From Pelobates cultripes (lineage: Eukaryota > Chordata > Amphibia > Anura > Pelobatidae): a stretch of DNA of 64,000 nt. Position 1 is the first letter of the stretch; every line of letters begins with the position of its first letter. The stretch is taken from assembly GCA_933207985.1 (NCBI GenBank), contig OW240912.1:106596686-106660685 (forward strand), in the 5' to 3' direction. Position numbers and translations under genes: made by a program. Positions 1 to 9,545 of this stretch are shown piece after piece. The notes under the pieces are model-generated. The model had not been told where the DNA came from and ran no database searches. It was given only the letters and a program-made list of their open reading frames with translations.

Positions 1-635
1 TAGACCAGCAGCTATTGCAATCACCAACCTCCCGAACTCCAAACTGTACGAATGCCCAACTCACGAACAAGAAATACACGAACTCTGGAAGCAGCTGAAC
101 AGGAAAAGCAATAAGAACAGCTTACACTCCTGGCAGTCAGCATACAATCCAATTCCCCCAATAACAAGACGACACTTCGTTTTGAGGGTTAAGCAGAATC
201 TGCCGATTTATTCACACCACCTCCTTTTAAGACATTCTCCCATGCAAGGGAGGGATCCACAACAATTAGTACCCCAGCCAATAATGTACCAGTTACCTCC
301 CACACATCTCCTCCCCTTAGTGTGACACATAATCCCATTAGTACAAACACAAATTCCCTGGGATACTGGATGTACCCCTAAACATAGGGATACCCCTTTA
401 AATGTTACATCCCCTGGTAGCCCTGATCTGGGTGAGACACATATCCGAAAATCCCCCAGATCGGACCAGGGGTTCAGGAATTATAAAGGGTTAAAGTTTT
501 TACCGACTGCATGGCAAAAGTAACCGAAAATAGTTCCATGTACTTTGGCCCTGCAGTCAGTCACAGAAAAGGGAATGAATCACACGAATTGCCTGGGTTA
601 TAGAGCTTGGGGAGAATTCGTATGAATCCCCCTGT
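1..635 (-). mobile_element. Truncated 3' LTR of a long-LTR retrotransposon
   Basis: This stretch repeats, in direct orientation, positions about 2260-2894. I counted roughly seven substitutions over about 635 bp, so the two copies are close to 99% identical and the insertion looks young. The similarity stops abruptly after the C-rich run near 635, whereas the downstream copy continues for about 420 bp more. I infer that a deletion removed the outer end of this LTR together with the rest of the internal region. The left end lies outside the window. Element orientation (minus) comes from the primer-binding site next to the other LTR. Confidence 0.8.
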
Positions 636-654
636 ACGAAACAGTCCTGCTGCT

Positions 655-1040
655 GGGTGACAGGACCGACTGTCCCTACCCCCGGTGGTGCATGTGCAGC
701 GACTACTGTCCCATCTGCACTGTTGTGGAGATTACTGTCTCCCCTTGGTGGGCTAAGCTGCCGCTGGGGAGAGGGTGTAACAAGCTCCTCTCCCATACAT
801 ACTTTCAGCCGCTGGGGAGGGGGGATAACAAGCTCCTCTCCCTGACACTCTCTCTGCTGTTGAAGGGGGAGACCGACTGTCTCCCCTTTCAATAATTTGT
901 CCTGTTGCTGGGGAGAGGTGATAACTGGTTCCTCTCCCTGGAACACTCTCTGCTGTTGGAGGGGGGGACCAACTGTCTCCCCTTTTAATATATTGCCCTG
1001 CTGCTGGGGAGCGAGACCGACTGTCTCCGCTTCCTGCAGG
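655..1040 (-). repeat. Diverged ancestral units of the 48-bp repeat
   Basis: About eight degenerate copies precede the homogeneous array. They share the CTGCTGxTGGGGAGxG core and CTCC-rich ends, and translate on the minus strand into spaced GExVxxPxQQQ motifs. They are much more diverged from each other than the 17 array units. I read them as the original repeat domain from which one end expanded. Confidence 0.65.
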
Positions 1041-1855
1041 ACACACTGCCGCTGGGGAGGAAGGACGGCACCTTCGGCTCCCTGGGGTACACACTGCCGC
1101 TGGGGAGGAAGGACGACACCTTCTGCTCCCTGGGGTACACACTGCCGCTGGGGAGGAAGGACGACACCTTCTGCTCCCTGGGTACACACTGCCGCTGGGG
1201 AGGAAGGACGACACCTTCTGCTCCCTGGGACACACACTGCCGCTGGGGAGGAAGGACGACACCTTCTGCTCCCTGGGACACACACTGCCGCTGGGGAGGA
1301 AGGACGACACCTTCTGCTCCCTGGGACACACACTGCCGCTGGGGAGGAAGGACGGCACCTTCTGCTCCCTGGGACACACACTGCCGCTGGGGAGGAAGGA
1401 CGGCACCTTCTGCTCCCTGGGACACACACTGCCGCTGGGGAGGAAGGACGGCACCTTCTGCTCCCTGGGGTACACACTGCCGCTGGGGAGGAAGGACTGC
1501 ACCTTCTGCTCCCTGGGGTACACACTGCCGCTGGGGAGGAAGGACGGCACCTTTAGCTCCCTGGGGTACACACTGCCGCTGGGGAGGAAGGACGACACCT
1601 TCAGCTCCCTGGGGTACACACTGCCGCTGGGGAGGAAGGACGACACCTTCAGCTCCCTGGGGTATACACTGCCGCTGGGGAGGAAGGACAGCACCTTCTG
1701 CTCCCTGGGACACACACTGCCGCTGGGGAGGAAGGACTGCACCTTCAGCTCCCTGGGGTACACACTGCCGCTGGGGAGGAAGGACGGCACCATTAGCTCC
1801 CTGGGATACACACTGCCGCTGGGGAGGAAGGACGGCACCTTCTGCTCCCTGGGGT
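1041..1855. repeat. 48-bp coding minisatellite, 17 units
   Basis: Seventeen head-to-tail copies begin at 1041, 1089, 1137, 1184 and then every 48 bp to 1808. The unit contains ACACACTGCCGCTGGGGAGG followed by AAGGACGRCACCTTC and a GCTCCCTGGG end. Units differ at only a few sites (GGC/GAC, TCTG/TCAG, GGGGT/GGGAC), which suggests recent expansion. Unit 3 lacks one G. Because 48 is divisible by three and the unit has few stop codons, all three minus frames and one plus frame stay open; the gag-position frame is the meaningful one. Confidence 0.95.
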
Positions 1856-2186
1856 ACACCTATGAGTCCCCGTAATGCACTCTGCCTCCGGATAGGGCGG
1901 CTGATACCTTTGGCTGGATCTGCCATGAACTCCAGGTACTCGTCTACCTGGCTCCTTACGAACTGCACGTATTTCTCTGGGGGGTTGGGTCCAAAGAAAG
2001 CCAGCCGCATGGTAAACTCTCTGTCATACTGCTCCTGAGTGTAGCTGGGTGCCATGCTTGCGCTGCTGAAGTTGGTTCTTTTGTAGATAGGGTCGCTGTA
2101 CGGGTACTGGCGTTGCCCTCACTTTGTAATCCAAGGAATGGTGTTGCCCTGTAGCTGTCTTTCTGGTTGTAGGAACGATCCCACTG

Positions 2187-2195
2187 CTGCTACCA
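2187..2195 (-). promoter_or_regulatory. Primer-binding site, tRNA-iMet type
   Basis: On the minus strand TGGTAGCAG lies about three bases inside the LTR end. It matches the complement of the animal initiator tRNA-Met 3' end over nine bases and then diverges. Its place between LTR and ORF fixes the element's orientation as minus. Confidence 0.6.
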
Positions 2196-2907
2196 ATTGT
2201 AACGGACCGTTTCTCTCACAAGGGGATAAATCCGTTTAGGCAATAATCCCCTTTCCCATAGACCAGCAGCTATTGCAATCACCAACCTCCCGAACTCCAA
2301 ACTGTACGAATGCCCAACTCACGAACAAGAAATACACGAACTCTGGAAGCAGCCGAACAGGAAAAGCAATAAGAACAGCTTACACTCCTGGCAGTCAGCA
2401 TACAATCCAATTCCCCCAATAACAAGACGACACTTCGTTTTGAGGGTTAAGCAGAATCTGCCGATTTATTCACACCACCTCCTTTTAAGACATTCTCCCA
2501 TGCAAGGGAGGGATCCACAACAATTAGTACCCCAGCCAATAATGTACCAGTTACCTCCCACACATCTCCTCCCCTTAGTGTGACACATAATCCCATTAGT
2601 ACAAACACAAATTCCCTGGGATACTGGATGTACCCCTAAACATAGGGATACCCCTTTAAATGTTACATCCCCTGGTAGCCCTGATCTGGGTGAGACACAT
2701 ATCCGAAAATCACCCAGATCGGACCAGGGGTTCAGGAATTATAAAGGGTTAAAGTTTTGACCGACTGCATGGCAAAAGTATCCGAAAATAGTTCCATGTA
2801 CTTTGGCCCTGCAGTCGGTCACAGAAAAAGGAATGAATCACACGAATTGCCTGGGTTATAGAGCTTGGGGAGGATTCGTATGAATCCCCCTGTTTGTGGG
2901 ATCCTTT

Positions 2908-2933
2908 CTACCGAACGCCGGGCCGTTCGGTAG
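2908..2933. promoter_or_regulatory. Perfect 9-bp inverted repeat CTACCGAAC/GTTCGGTAG
   Basis: Arms CTACCGAAC (2908-2916) and GTTCGGTAG (2925-2933) flank the spacer GCCGGGCC. The same 9-mer recurs singly in this LTR near 3188 (GTTCGGTAG) and 3222 (CTACCGAAC). It could be a protein site or an RNA hairpin; the sequence alone does not decide. Confidence 0.6.
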
Positions 2934-2966
2934 TTCCTGCACGAATTGCTGGAAGTCTGGAGGTCT

Positions 2967-3031
2967 CAGCGGTGTTTGCTTAGCCGAGTGTCCGATTTTA
3001 GTTCCAGACACTCGACGGCAAAACACCGCTG
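2967..3031. other. Conserved stem-loop I in LTR copy A
   Basis: CAGCGGTGTTT (2967-2977) pairs exactly with AAACACCGCTG (3021-3031), and an inner stem CGAGTGTC (2985-2992) pairs with GACACTCG (3007-3014). The loop holds TTTTAGTTCCA. A counterpart with different stem bases but intact pairing occurs in solo LTRs B and C. Confidence 0.7.
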
Positions 3032-3116
3032 TTCGGGAGTTTAAGATGGCCGCCGCCACGTGTTCGTTTCCCGAATGGTGGTCACCCAGAGGACACAACA
3101 CACATTACATCGATTG

Positions 3117-3156
3117 CCAATTACCCGTTTGCAACATTGTTGCAAACGGTAATTGG
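3117..3156. other. 40-bp near-perfect hairpin in LTR copy A
   Basis: CCAATTACCCGTTTGCAACA is followed two bases later by its reverse complement with one base missing. It is strongly self-complementary around position 3136. I did not find the same hairpin in the two solo LTRs. Confidence 0.7.
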
Positions 3157-3329
3157 AGGCACACTTACTCCCGGGTGGTCTGGTTGTTCGGTAGTTTCAC
3201 CCAATATAATGAATGAAGTGATTCTACCGAACAATCAGGGGAATGCTGCATTCACATAACACTTTATACCGAACACATAATATTAAAAACAGCCTGAATG
3301 CAATTTGCTACACAGTCTTAAAAAGGCAT

Positions 3330-3530
3330 TATTCCTAACAGGCAGAATATGTCCACGGATGGCCCTTAAAGGGCCAGTAGCAGCAATGTAAAAATGTCAC
3401 ATGCCCAAATATTGCATACAAAAGTACGAATCCACAAGGGGGCCATAGTCAGATGGCAGGAGGCTGGCAACCAGGCTTCTCCAGTGCATAGTGGCGAGGT
3501 TGGTTTCGCCACATTCACACACAAGGATAC
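3330..3530 (+). repeat. Dispersed repeat X, copy 1 (partial)
   Basis: It contains CTTAAAGGGCCAGTAGCAGCA, GGGGGCCATAGTCAGATGG and AGGAGGCTGGCAA, then a GCGAGGTTGGTTTCGCCACA end. Two other copies are in the window: 35600-35880 in the same orientation and 13625-13890 inverted. I cannot name the family. Confidence 0.7.
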
Positions 3531-3654
3531 TCTCTGTCAGACACACTCTCAGGCACATACACAGGTAAACTGTGCATCAATGTGTATATGTGACACTTTT
3601 TTGTTAGTGGGGCCTCATGTTTGAGTTTCGCCTAAGGCCTCATAAAGTCTAGAG

Positions 3655-4105
3655 CCGCCTCTGGGTGTCCCAATAGCTTGCATTGAAAAAAACAAAACTT
3701 TTTTGACTGTAATATAATAGCAGTCAGTTTCCTTCACGAGTGTGCGTTTCAGGGCCTGCCCAGTGCCACCACTCACTCACTGGTGTCCAAATAGCTTGCA
3801 TTTAAAAAAAAATAAAAAAAAATTTTTTGAACTGTAATATAATAGCAGTCAGTTTCCTTCACGCGTGTGCGTTTCAGGGCCTTCTAGGGCACAGTGTCAC
3901 ACCAGTGCAACTCATATCTGGTGTAACAGTAGTGTACATTTAAAAAAAAAAAATACAATTTTGACTGTAATAGATTGAATAGCAGTTAGTTGTCTGCAAG
4001 CGTGTGTGTCAGGCCTACAGCGTCTACTCTGCCAACTTCTGCCACTGCACAGTGCCACTCATATCTGTTGTCACAGTAGCTTGCACGCATAGTACCAATA
4101 ATCAG
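3655..4105 (+). repeat. Tandem leader repeats (about 120-150 bp, 3-4 units)
   Basis: Units start near 3662, 3780, 3918 and 4066. Each begins with a TGTCC/TGTMAC-AATAGCTTGCAT phrase, runs through an A-tract and TTTTTGACTGTAATA, then AATAGCAGTCAGTTTCCTTCACG and GTGTGCGTTTCAGGGCC. Later units are more diverged. The array sits directly upstream of the ORF at 4113, in the position of a transposon 5' leader. Confidence 0.75.
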
Positions 4106-4112
4106 AAAAAAA

Positions 4113-4469
4113 ATGACAGGCAGAGGTAGGCCACCCCGCAGGGGCCATCGTGGTCGTGGTGCTGTGATTCCCTTTGGCCCTAGAATAATGCCCAGTGTTC
4201 AGAGGCCACGTACCCTGAACTCGAAAAGTTCTGAGGACATAGTTGACTGGCTAACACAGGACACCCAATCTTCTACATCTTCTGCTTGGAACCTTGATGC
4301 ACCATCCTCCTCCAGCTTAGCTTTGGGTGGGGAGGCTGAGGTTGGTGGTGAGGCTGGTGGGGGGGTGGGAAGGCTGAGGGTGGTGGTGAGGCTGGGGTGG
4401 GAAGAATTGAGGGTGGTGGTGAGGCTGAGGATGGTGGTGGTGAGGGGTGGAAAGGCTTGGTGGAGCTGA
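4113..4469 (+). pseudogene. N-terminal fragment of a transposon-type protein
   Basis: The first 70 or so residues begin MTGRGRPPRRGHRGRGAV, a basic Arg/Gly-rich start, followed by SEDIVDWLTQDT and a Ser-rich stretch. After about residue 75 the frame enters the G-rich minisatellite and codes only Gly/Glu/Arg repeats, so the protein is truncated. Basic RG-rich starts followed by an acidic-hydrophobic segment occur in some vertebrate DNA-transposon ORFs. With the flanking repeats a hAT-type origin is plausible, but no catalytic or BED-finger motif is left to prove it. Confidence 0.45.
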
Positions 4470-4685
4470 GGGTGGTGAGGCTGGGGGCTGGGTGAGGCTG
4501 GTGGGGGGAGGCTGAGGGTGGTGAGGCTGGTGGGGGGAGGCTGAGGGTGGTGAGGCTGGGAAGGCTGAGGGTGGTGAGGCTGGTGGGGGGTGGGAGGCTG
4601 AGGGTGGTGAGCTGGTGGGGGGAGGCTGAGTGGGGGAGGCTGGGGTGGGAGGCTGGTGGGGGGAGGCTGAGGGTGGTGAGGAAGC
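4325..4685. repeat. G-rich minisatellite (GAGGCTGAGGGTGGT type)
   Basis: Irregular copies of GGTGGTGAGGCTGGTGGGGG-GAGGCTGAG fill this interval. The strand is almost free of C except in GCT. Period varies from about 15 to 30 bp. Runs of GGG/GGGGGG could form G-quadruplexes. The long reading frames here are by-products of the repeat. Confidence 0.85.
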
Positions 4686-4739
4686 CTACCTTCTCTTCCC
4701 TGGTGGTCCAGTGGCCACTTCTTCCGGTCTGTAGCTCCG

Positions 4740-4845
4740 CAGAGCTGCAGACCGTGTAATATCGCGAGATTTGGCCAATTCTCTGATTGGCCAATTCTCG
4801 CGAGACACATGGTCTGCAGCTCTGCTCATTGCAGAGCTGCAGACC
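4740..4845. repeat. CpG-containing palindrome with a third repeated arm
   Basis: CAGAGCTGCAGACC (4740-4753) pairs with GGTCTGCAGCTCTG (4811-4824). Inside are TCGCGAGA and TTGGCCAAT copies, also in inverted order around CTCTGATTGG. A third copy of the arm follows at 4831-4845. It looks like the inner part of a foldback-type element. Confidence 0.7.
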
Positions 4846-5069
4846 TGTGTCTGCGATGGTGGCCGGGCAGCCAGGAGGGGCCTTGCACCCGGCTGCATAC
4901 CGGGCAAGCCGCCGGGCCCCCTCGTGGTGTCAGGTCCTTGGTCACTGACCGAGGACCTGACACAGTCTGCCATAAGGCGCTTTAGGCGGCCGCGAGGCCC
5001 CAGCCAGCGCGAGGCCTTAGGCAGCCGCCTAAACCAACTAATTAGAGAGCCGCCTCTGTTTGCGGTTGT

Positions 5070-5490
5070 TTGCGGTGCGTTAAACGGGGAGTTTGGTCTG
5101 TCACTGTGAAGCAGGCGTAACCCTTACACTACCTGATCGATACAACATCATACCTGATGTTTTAAAGCACGTTATTACAAAAATTTAGGAATGTTAGGTG
5201 ATTTATGCCCTTTATGGATTAAAACCAGACTCTGCATCAATTATGTAATTTTCCATGGGAGTTTTGCCATGGATCCCCCTCCGGCATGCCACAGTCCAGG
5301 TGTTAGTCCCCTTGAAACAACTTTTCCATCACTATTGTGGCGAGAAAGATTCCTTGTGGGTTTTAAAATTCGACTGCCTATTGAATTCTATAGTGGTTCG
5401 CCCGGTTTGCCTGGTTCGCAAACATTTGAGGAAATTCGCGTTCGCCATTCGTGAACCGAAAATTTTATGTTCGAAACATCACTACTTGCT
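5070..5490 (+). mobile_element. Terminal part of a hAT-like dispersed element
   Basis: The block beginning CGTTAAACGGGGAGTTTGG and ending near TTCGTGAACCGAAAATTTTATG resembles a very common amphibian dispersed repeat whose end carries the GTTCGCGAAC motif, here decayed to TTCGCAAAC and TTCGTGAAC. Together with 3655-4700 it may be the two ends of one deletion-derived element. The assignment is from memory of the family and needs a repeat-library search. Confidence 0.4.
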
Positions 5491-5499
5491 TGTCATGTA

Positions 5500-6815
5500 A
5501 TCACTGCAGTGGCAGTATTAAAGTGAGATATGTACCCACCCTAGGACGGGCAAGAGTATTAAATTTAAAGACTTCAGTACATGCTCAACTGCTTTTGCCG
5601 TATATCTACTGAAGTGTCCCTGTGGGTTAGGCTAAGTTGATAAAACCATTAACTCTTTTAAAGAGCATATCTCACAGTACAAAACTGCTTGAGTGGCACT
5701 GGTTTCTATAGGTACTCCAGACAATCCCCACTGATTGGTAAGTTGTTTTTTGTTTTGGCATCCATTTGTGGTCTGTCTCCTATCCTGTGGATTAAAGAAT
5801 GTACTACTTCTATTAACACTCATTTATTACACTGGGTTATATACCCCAATGTCTAGAAGCTCCCCAATTGAATATCTTATGGCCAGGGATATGGTCGGAC
5901 CAGTTGTGCTGGTTGTGTATTTGTATATGCATGTATAAATGTGGCTAACTGTACTTACAGTTGGCTGTGTGTATATATGTATATGTATATTTATGTATAT
6001 ATGATTTGCTTTATGAGCTGTATCTAACAGCTGCACTATTTTTTGCTTTACACTTTTGGGTCTGGTTATTGATGCTTCACACTTTACTACACTTCTATTC
6101 CTCTTTCTGTCCTATGCTCCCTACACCTATTACACAATGTCTGAGACTCTGACTCCCACCCATTAGTCTAGCTCTCCCTCTATGTTTGTGAATTTTTATT
6201 GTAGATGGCAATATATGCCTGCATATAGGATTGCTATATAAGAATTTACCTGCCTTTTTTCCGATGTATGTGTCTTTTGCTGAATTGACAAGGTGTGACA
6301 TTTTTCTTTTGAATTTTGTTTTGTTTAGTCATTACATGCCACTGTAGTGCTCTCTGTTGGTCCAGCTTAGTGCTGAACCTGTGTAACTTGTTTCCTAGCA
6401 TCTCATGACCGCGAGTCACATGGCCGGAACCAGCAAGATGGAGGGGGATCTTGGATGGGAGTCCCCTTCTTCTCATTCACTTTGGGACTTGGGAGTGTTA
6501 TTTCACTTTTTCTTATAAAATGGTGAGTGTTACATTGATGTTTAAGGAAAAGGTGCATTGATAAAGGGCTTTGCTCGAAACGTTTGTATAGATGCTTTTT
6601 CTTCAATTAAAGCTGTAGCACGTGTTGCACATACTTTTGGTTGCGCTTCCTTCCTTTTTGCTAAATTTTGTTTGCATATATCACTATAGGAGCCACAGTT
6701 TGGTGAAATAGCAGCACCTGTACTTTGTTATATTACTGCCTATTTGGAGTACTGCGGTAACTTCAGCCTCTATCTTTTTTCAAGTGCTAAACGTTTTACA
6801 TTGCAGAGTTAAAAC
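5500..6815. other. Gene-free AT-rich stretch with a TA/TG microsatellite
   Basis: I see no gene. A short GTATATATGTATATGTATAT tract lies at about 5970-6003. Near 6560-6650 the phrase AAGGGCTTTGCTCGAAACG followed by an AAT-rich tail resembles the 3' ends of amphibian retroposons carrying a CGAAACG box; a similar box lies near 36380. That part may be a retroposon tail of unknown family. Confidence 0.5.
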
Positions 6816-7543
6816 TTAAAGGGATTCTGTAGTGTTAGGAATACGAAGTTGTATTCCTTACACTATAGTTAACTCTGGTCGCTACCACTACCTCACACCA
6901 CCACTCCCCAGCATGGAAAGGGTTAAAAATCCCTTTGTTTACTCACCTGACTCCAACGCCAATCTCCCTCAGCTCTAGGTCGACACTCTGCCTCCTCCGA
7001 TATCATCTGATGGAAAGGCTAATGCACATGCGTGGCAAGCCCCACTAGTGCATTAGACCCTCCCCATAGAAAAGCATTGCTTCAGTGTTTTCTCATTGGG
7101 ATTTTACTGAAGTTGGATGTTCTCCTGCAGAGTGTGAGGATATCCAGCATTAGTTAGGTGACCAAAAGTCGCATAACCACCAAAAAGTGCCTCTAGTGGC
7201 TGTCTGATAACATTGCAGTTTTTATATGATCTGAAGTGGTCTGGATGCCTATATATGTACCAGTGCAGCCAGACAACTTCATTGAGGTGGAGTGGTCTGA
7301 GTGCCTTTAGTGGTCCTTTGCTTTCCAATCCAATGCTTTCCTATTGTAAAGCATTGAACAGGCTGAAATCGTCAATCCAGATATTTTGATGATCTCAGCC
7401 ATAGAGGTAAGATGGCAGTGCAGAGACAGGCACTACAGGCAATGTTAAATAAAACTTTGATTTTTTACAGGCACAAAAACTGCAAAAACTGTTAATACGG
7501 CACAATACCATTTTGTATTCTTAGCACTATAGAGTTTCTTTAA
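6816..7543. mobile_element. TTAA-flanked MITE of about 0.7 kb
   Basis: The left end TTAAAGGGATTCTGTAGTGTTAGGAATAC and the right end, read in reverse, TTAAAGAAACTCTATAGTGC-TAAGAATAC are imperfect terminal inverted repeats abutting TTAA at 6816-6819 and 7540-7543. A TTAA target is typical of piggyBac and Kolobok elements. No ORF is convincing. An inner block (AAAGTGCCTCTAGTGGCTGTCTG) recurs near 18950 in inverted orientation. Confidence 0.65.
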
Positions 7544-7619
7544 CCCCTTAAGGACACATGACATGTGTGACATGTCATGGTTCCCTTTTATTCCAGAAGT
7601 TTGGTCCTTAAGGGGTTGA
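7540..7619. mobile_element. Short TTAA MITE, 80 bp
   Basis: TTAACCCCTTAAGGAC at the left pairs with GTCCTTAAGGGGTTGA at the right, with a second inverted pair ACATGTGTGACATGT inside. It shares its left TTAA with the preceding MITE, so the two elements abut. The same CCCCTTA/TTCA-type end bounds the much larger element at 38325-40373. Confidence 0.7.
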
Positions 7620-8925
7620 ATTGGAAACACACTTTAAATTCACTTTAAAATCTTACTTTGGATATATTTATACTTATCATGAACCTTATCATGAAACTTT
7701 AATAAACAAACATTTAATATCTATGCATATATGTTACCACTTAAAAAAATCTCCTGCTATATTCTCTCATATTAAATATCTAAGCTTATGAATATTGTTC
7801 CCTTAGTATTATGGACTTCCATTACATTACAAATTACATGTTCACTGTTTCATAAGATAGTGTGTATTGTTTCATTGTTTAACAAAGACTAGAAGAAAAA
7901 AATCTTAAATCCATTTTACATTAAATGTCTAAGAGTGGGTGGAAAATAATTATTGCGATCACTGAAACTTTTCTAGGTAAATGTGACAAAAAAAAAATCA
8001 ATTTTGTTTTTAAAAGTAAGCATATTATTTTAGAAATCCGCCCATACCCATTCCGTGTTTCTTCCCAAAGTTCTTTCTAAAGTTTATAATTAAAATATAA
8101 ATTAAAAAAAATAGATTTTTTTATTTATGATTTTGATGTTATTGTTATGGGGGTCGATATAACTACAGTTTTTATTGTAATTCTTTTTACTTTAAAGGTT
8201 TAAATCACTTTACATTTTTTGTAATTGTCTTTGGTGGAATAGAGCTAAAATCAATCAAAACTTATTATTATTATTATTATTTACTATTATTCTTTATTAT
8301 TTTTTTAACCTTTTTAAGTTTAATTTTTACATTTTTAAATTGATATTATGCACCTTTATGATTAAATATTTGTATATCCAGATATACTAGCTACTAATGA
8401 AAAAAAATGTTATTCAGAAAATGATTTTTTTCTCATACAGATTTAAAAAGTTTAAAAAATTATTAACAGGATTATTTTTAAATGGGGTCATTGTTTCATT
8501 TTTCAGATCTTTTATATGGTGTGTTTGAATTAGAATGAAACTGATTATCAGCAGATAGTCTTTATAAATTTCTTAGATCTACTGATGAGCACAAGAGGGA
8601 TTTTGAATCGGTACCTGTTTCCACAATTTTATTTAAAAAAAGAATATCTTAAAACATTGTCAAAATTAATATCACACCTTGGAGCACACTACCTAGACAA
8701 CATTCTAGTCCCTCTTACTTCTCCTCTTGTCTGGAGTATTTGTTAATCTAATATTGTTGTAGCAGATTCTCAAGCGGTCTTTTTAATGTAATCTGACTGC
8801 ATTCAAAATAAATTTTTGAACTTGGTTGAAAAGTCCAGTGAGAGCTCTCCTTCGTGACCATTGCTTACCTGAGGCTGGAGATTGCTCCTTGGCAAGTACA
8901 TCTGACAGGCGTGTGCAGGACCTTG
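7620..8925. other. AT-rich stretch without recognisable features
   Basis: There are no reading frames of interest and no clear repeats apart from a short TTA microsatellite near 8268. Poly-A and poly-T runs are frequent. Nothing here can be assigned. Confidence 0.6.
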
Positions 8926-8927
8926 GA

Positions 8928-9545
8928 TTGTGTAGTTACATAGCTGAAAAGAAACCTGTGTCCATCAAGTTCAGCCTTCCTCACATATGTTTTTGCTGTT
9001 GATCGTAAACAAGGCAAAAAACCCAGTATGAAGCGCTTCCAATTTTGCAACAAACTAGGAAAAAAATCCTTCTTGACCCCAAAATTTCAGTCAGATATCT
9101 CCTTGGATCAAGCAGCTATTCTTCCAGCCTAAATGCGAGACCTTGTGTCCTATGTATAGCCCTGTTTATGAATAGATTTCCAGATAATGGTTTCTACTGG
9201 CCCCGAATATATTTGTATAATGTTATCATTTCCCCTCTGAGGTGCCATTTTTCCAAACTATAGAGATTTACATTTTTTAACCTTTCTTCCTTTTATTAAT
9301 TTTGTAGCTCGTCTCTGCACTTTTTCTATTGCCATGATATCCTTCTTTAGAACAGGTGCACAAAATTGCACAGCATATTCAAGGTGTGGTCTTACCAGTG
9401 ATTTATAAAGAGGCAAAATTATATTTTAATCCTGAGAATTTATACCCCTATTTATACATGACAAAACCTTTCTGGCCTTAGCAACTGCAAATTGACATTG
9501 CTTATTGATGCCTAATTTGTTGTTACTTTATATATATTTTTTTCA
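8928..9545 (-). pseudogene. LINE reverse-transcriptase C-terminus and 3' tail
   Basis: Read on the minus strand, fragments match the end of CR1/L2-like LINE ORF2 proteins: [14 protein letters not shown], then [19 protein letters not shown], then YSLEK-HLRGEMITLYKYIRG. Stops and small indels interrupt the frame. After the coding part a 3' segment includes CCTGTGTCCATCAAGTTCAGCC near the 8930 end. It is a 5'-truncated, dead copy, as usual for LINEs. Homology to this C-terminal block is clear; the exact clade is not. Confidence 0.75.

Larger units (their letters stand above)
557..2055 (-). pseudogene. Gag-position ORF with expanded 16-residue repeat domain
   Basis: The ORF opens about 130 bp inside the primer-binding site, where gag is expected. 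Its N-terminal 65 or so residues are non-repetitive, rich in charged and aromatic residues, and match no domain I recognise. From about residue 67 the protein is a run of 16-residue repeats with the core QGAEG-VLPPQRQC, encoded by the 48-bp minisatellite. Further along are older, diverged repeats of the same kind (GETVG-PLQQQ type). One repeat unit (1137-1183) is 47 bp, so the frame changes there: the frame opening at 2055 ends at 985 and the frame continuing the diverged repeats runs to 557, inside the truncated LTR. No capsid, protease or polymerase motif is present. Calling it gag is an inference from position only. Confidence 0.6.
2199..3314 (-). mobile_element. 5' LTR (copy A) of the long-LTR retrotransposon
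   Basis: In plus orientation it starts TGTAACGG and probably ends at the CTACACA near 3314, giving about 1.1 kb. Two solo LTRs elsewhere in the window (31869-33033 and 50786-51914) have the same TGTTACG/ACA ends, similar length and shared internal blocks: TTGAGGGT-AAAC near the start, ATGGCCGCC, and GTTCGGTAGTTT near the end. The 3314 end is an estimate because no target duplication can be checked. The LTR contains three strong inverted repeats, listed separately. Confidence 0.7.

Noticed and set aside
897..1556. Plus-strand 219-codon frame (Ala/Gly/Glu/Arg repeats)
   Set aside because: It is a shadow of the minisatellite; the gag-position frame on the minus strand has the primer site and unique N-terminus in its favour.
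1041..1855. CRISPR-like array of regular 48-bp repeats
   Set aside because: The whole unit is repeated with no unique spacers, it is coding in a retroelement, and the genome is eukaryotic.
4199..4810. Minus-strand Pro/Ser/His-rich frames over the G-rich minisatellite
   Set aside because: Low-complexity translation of the complementary strand with no unique domain.
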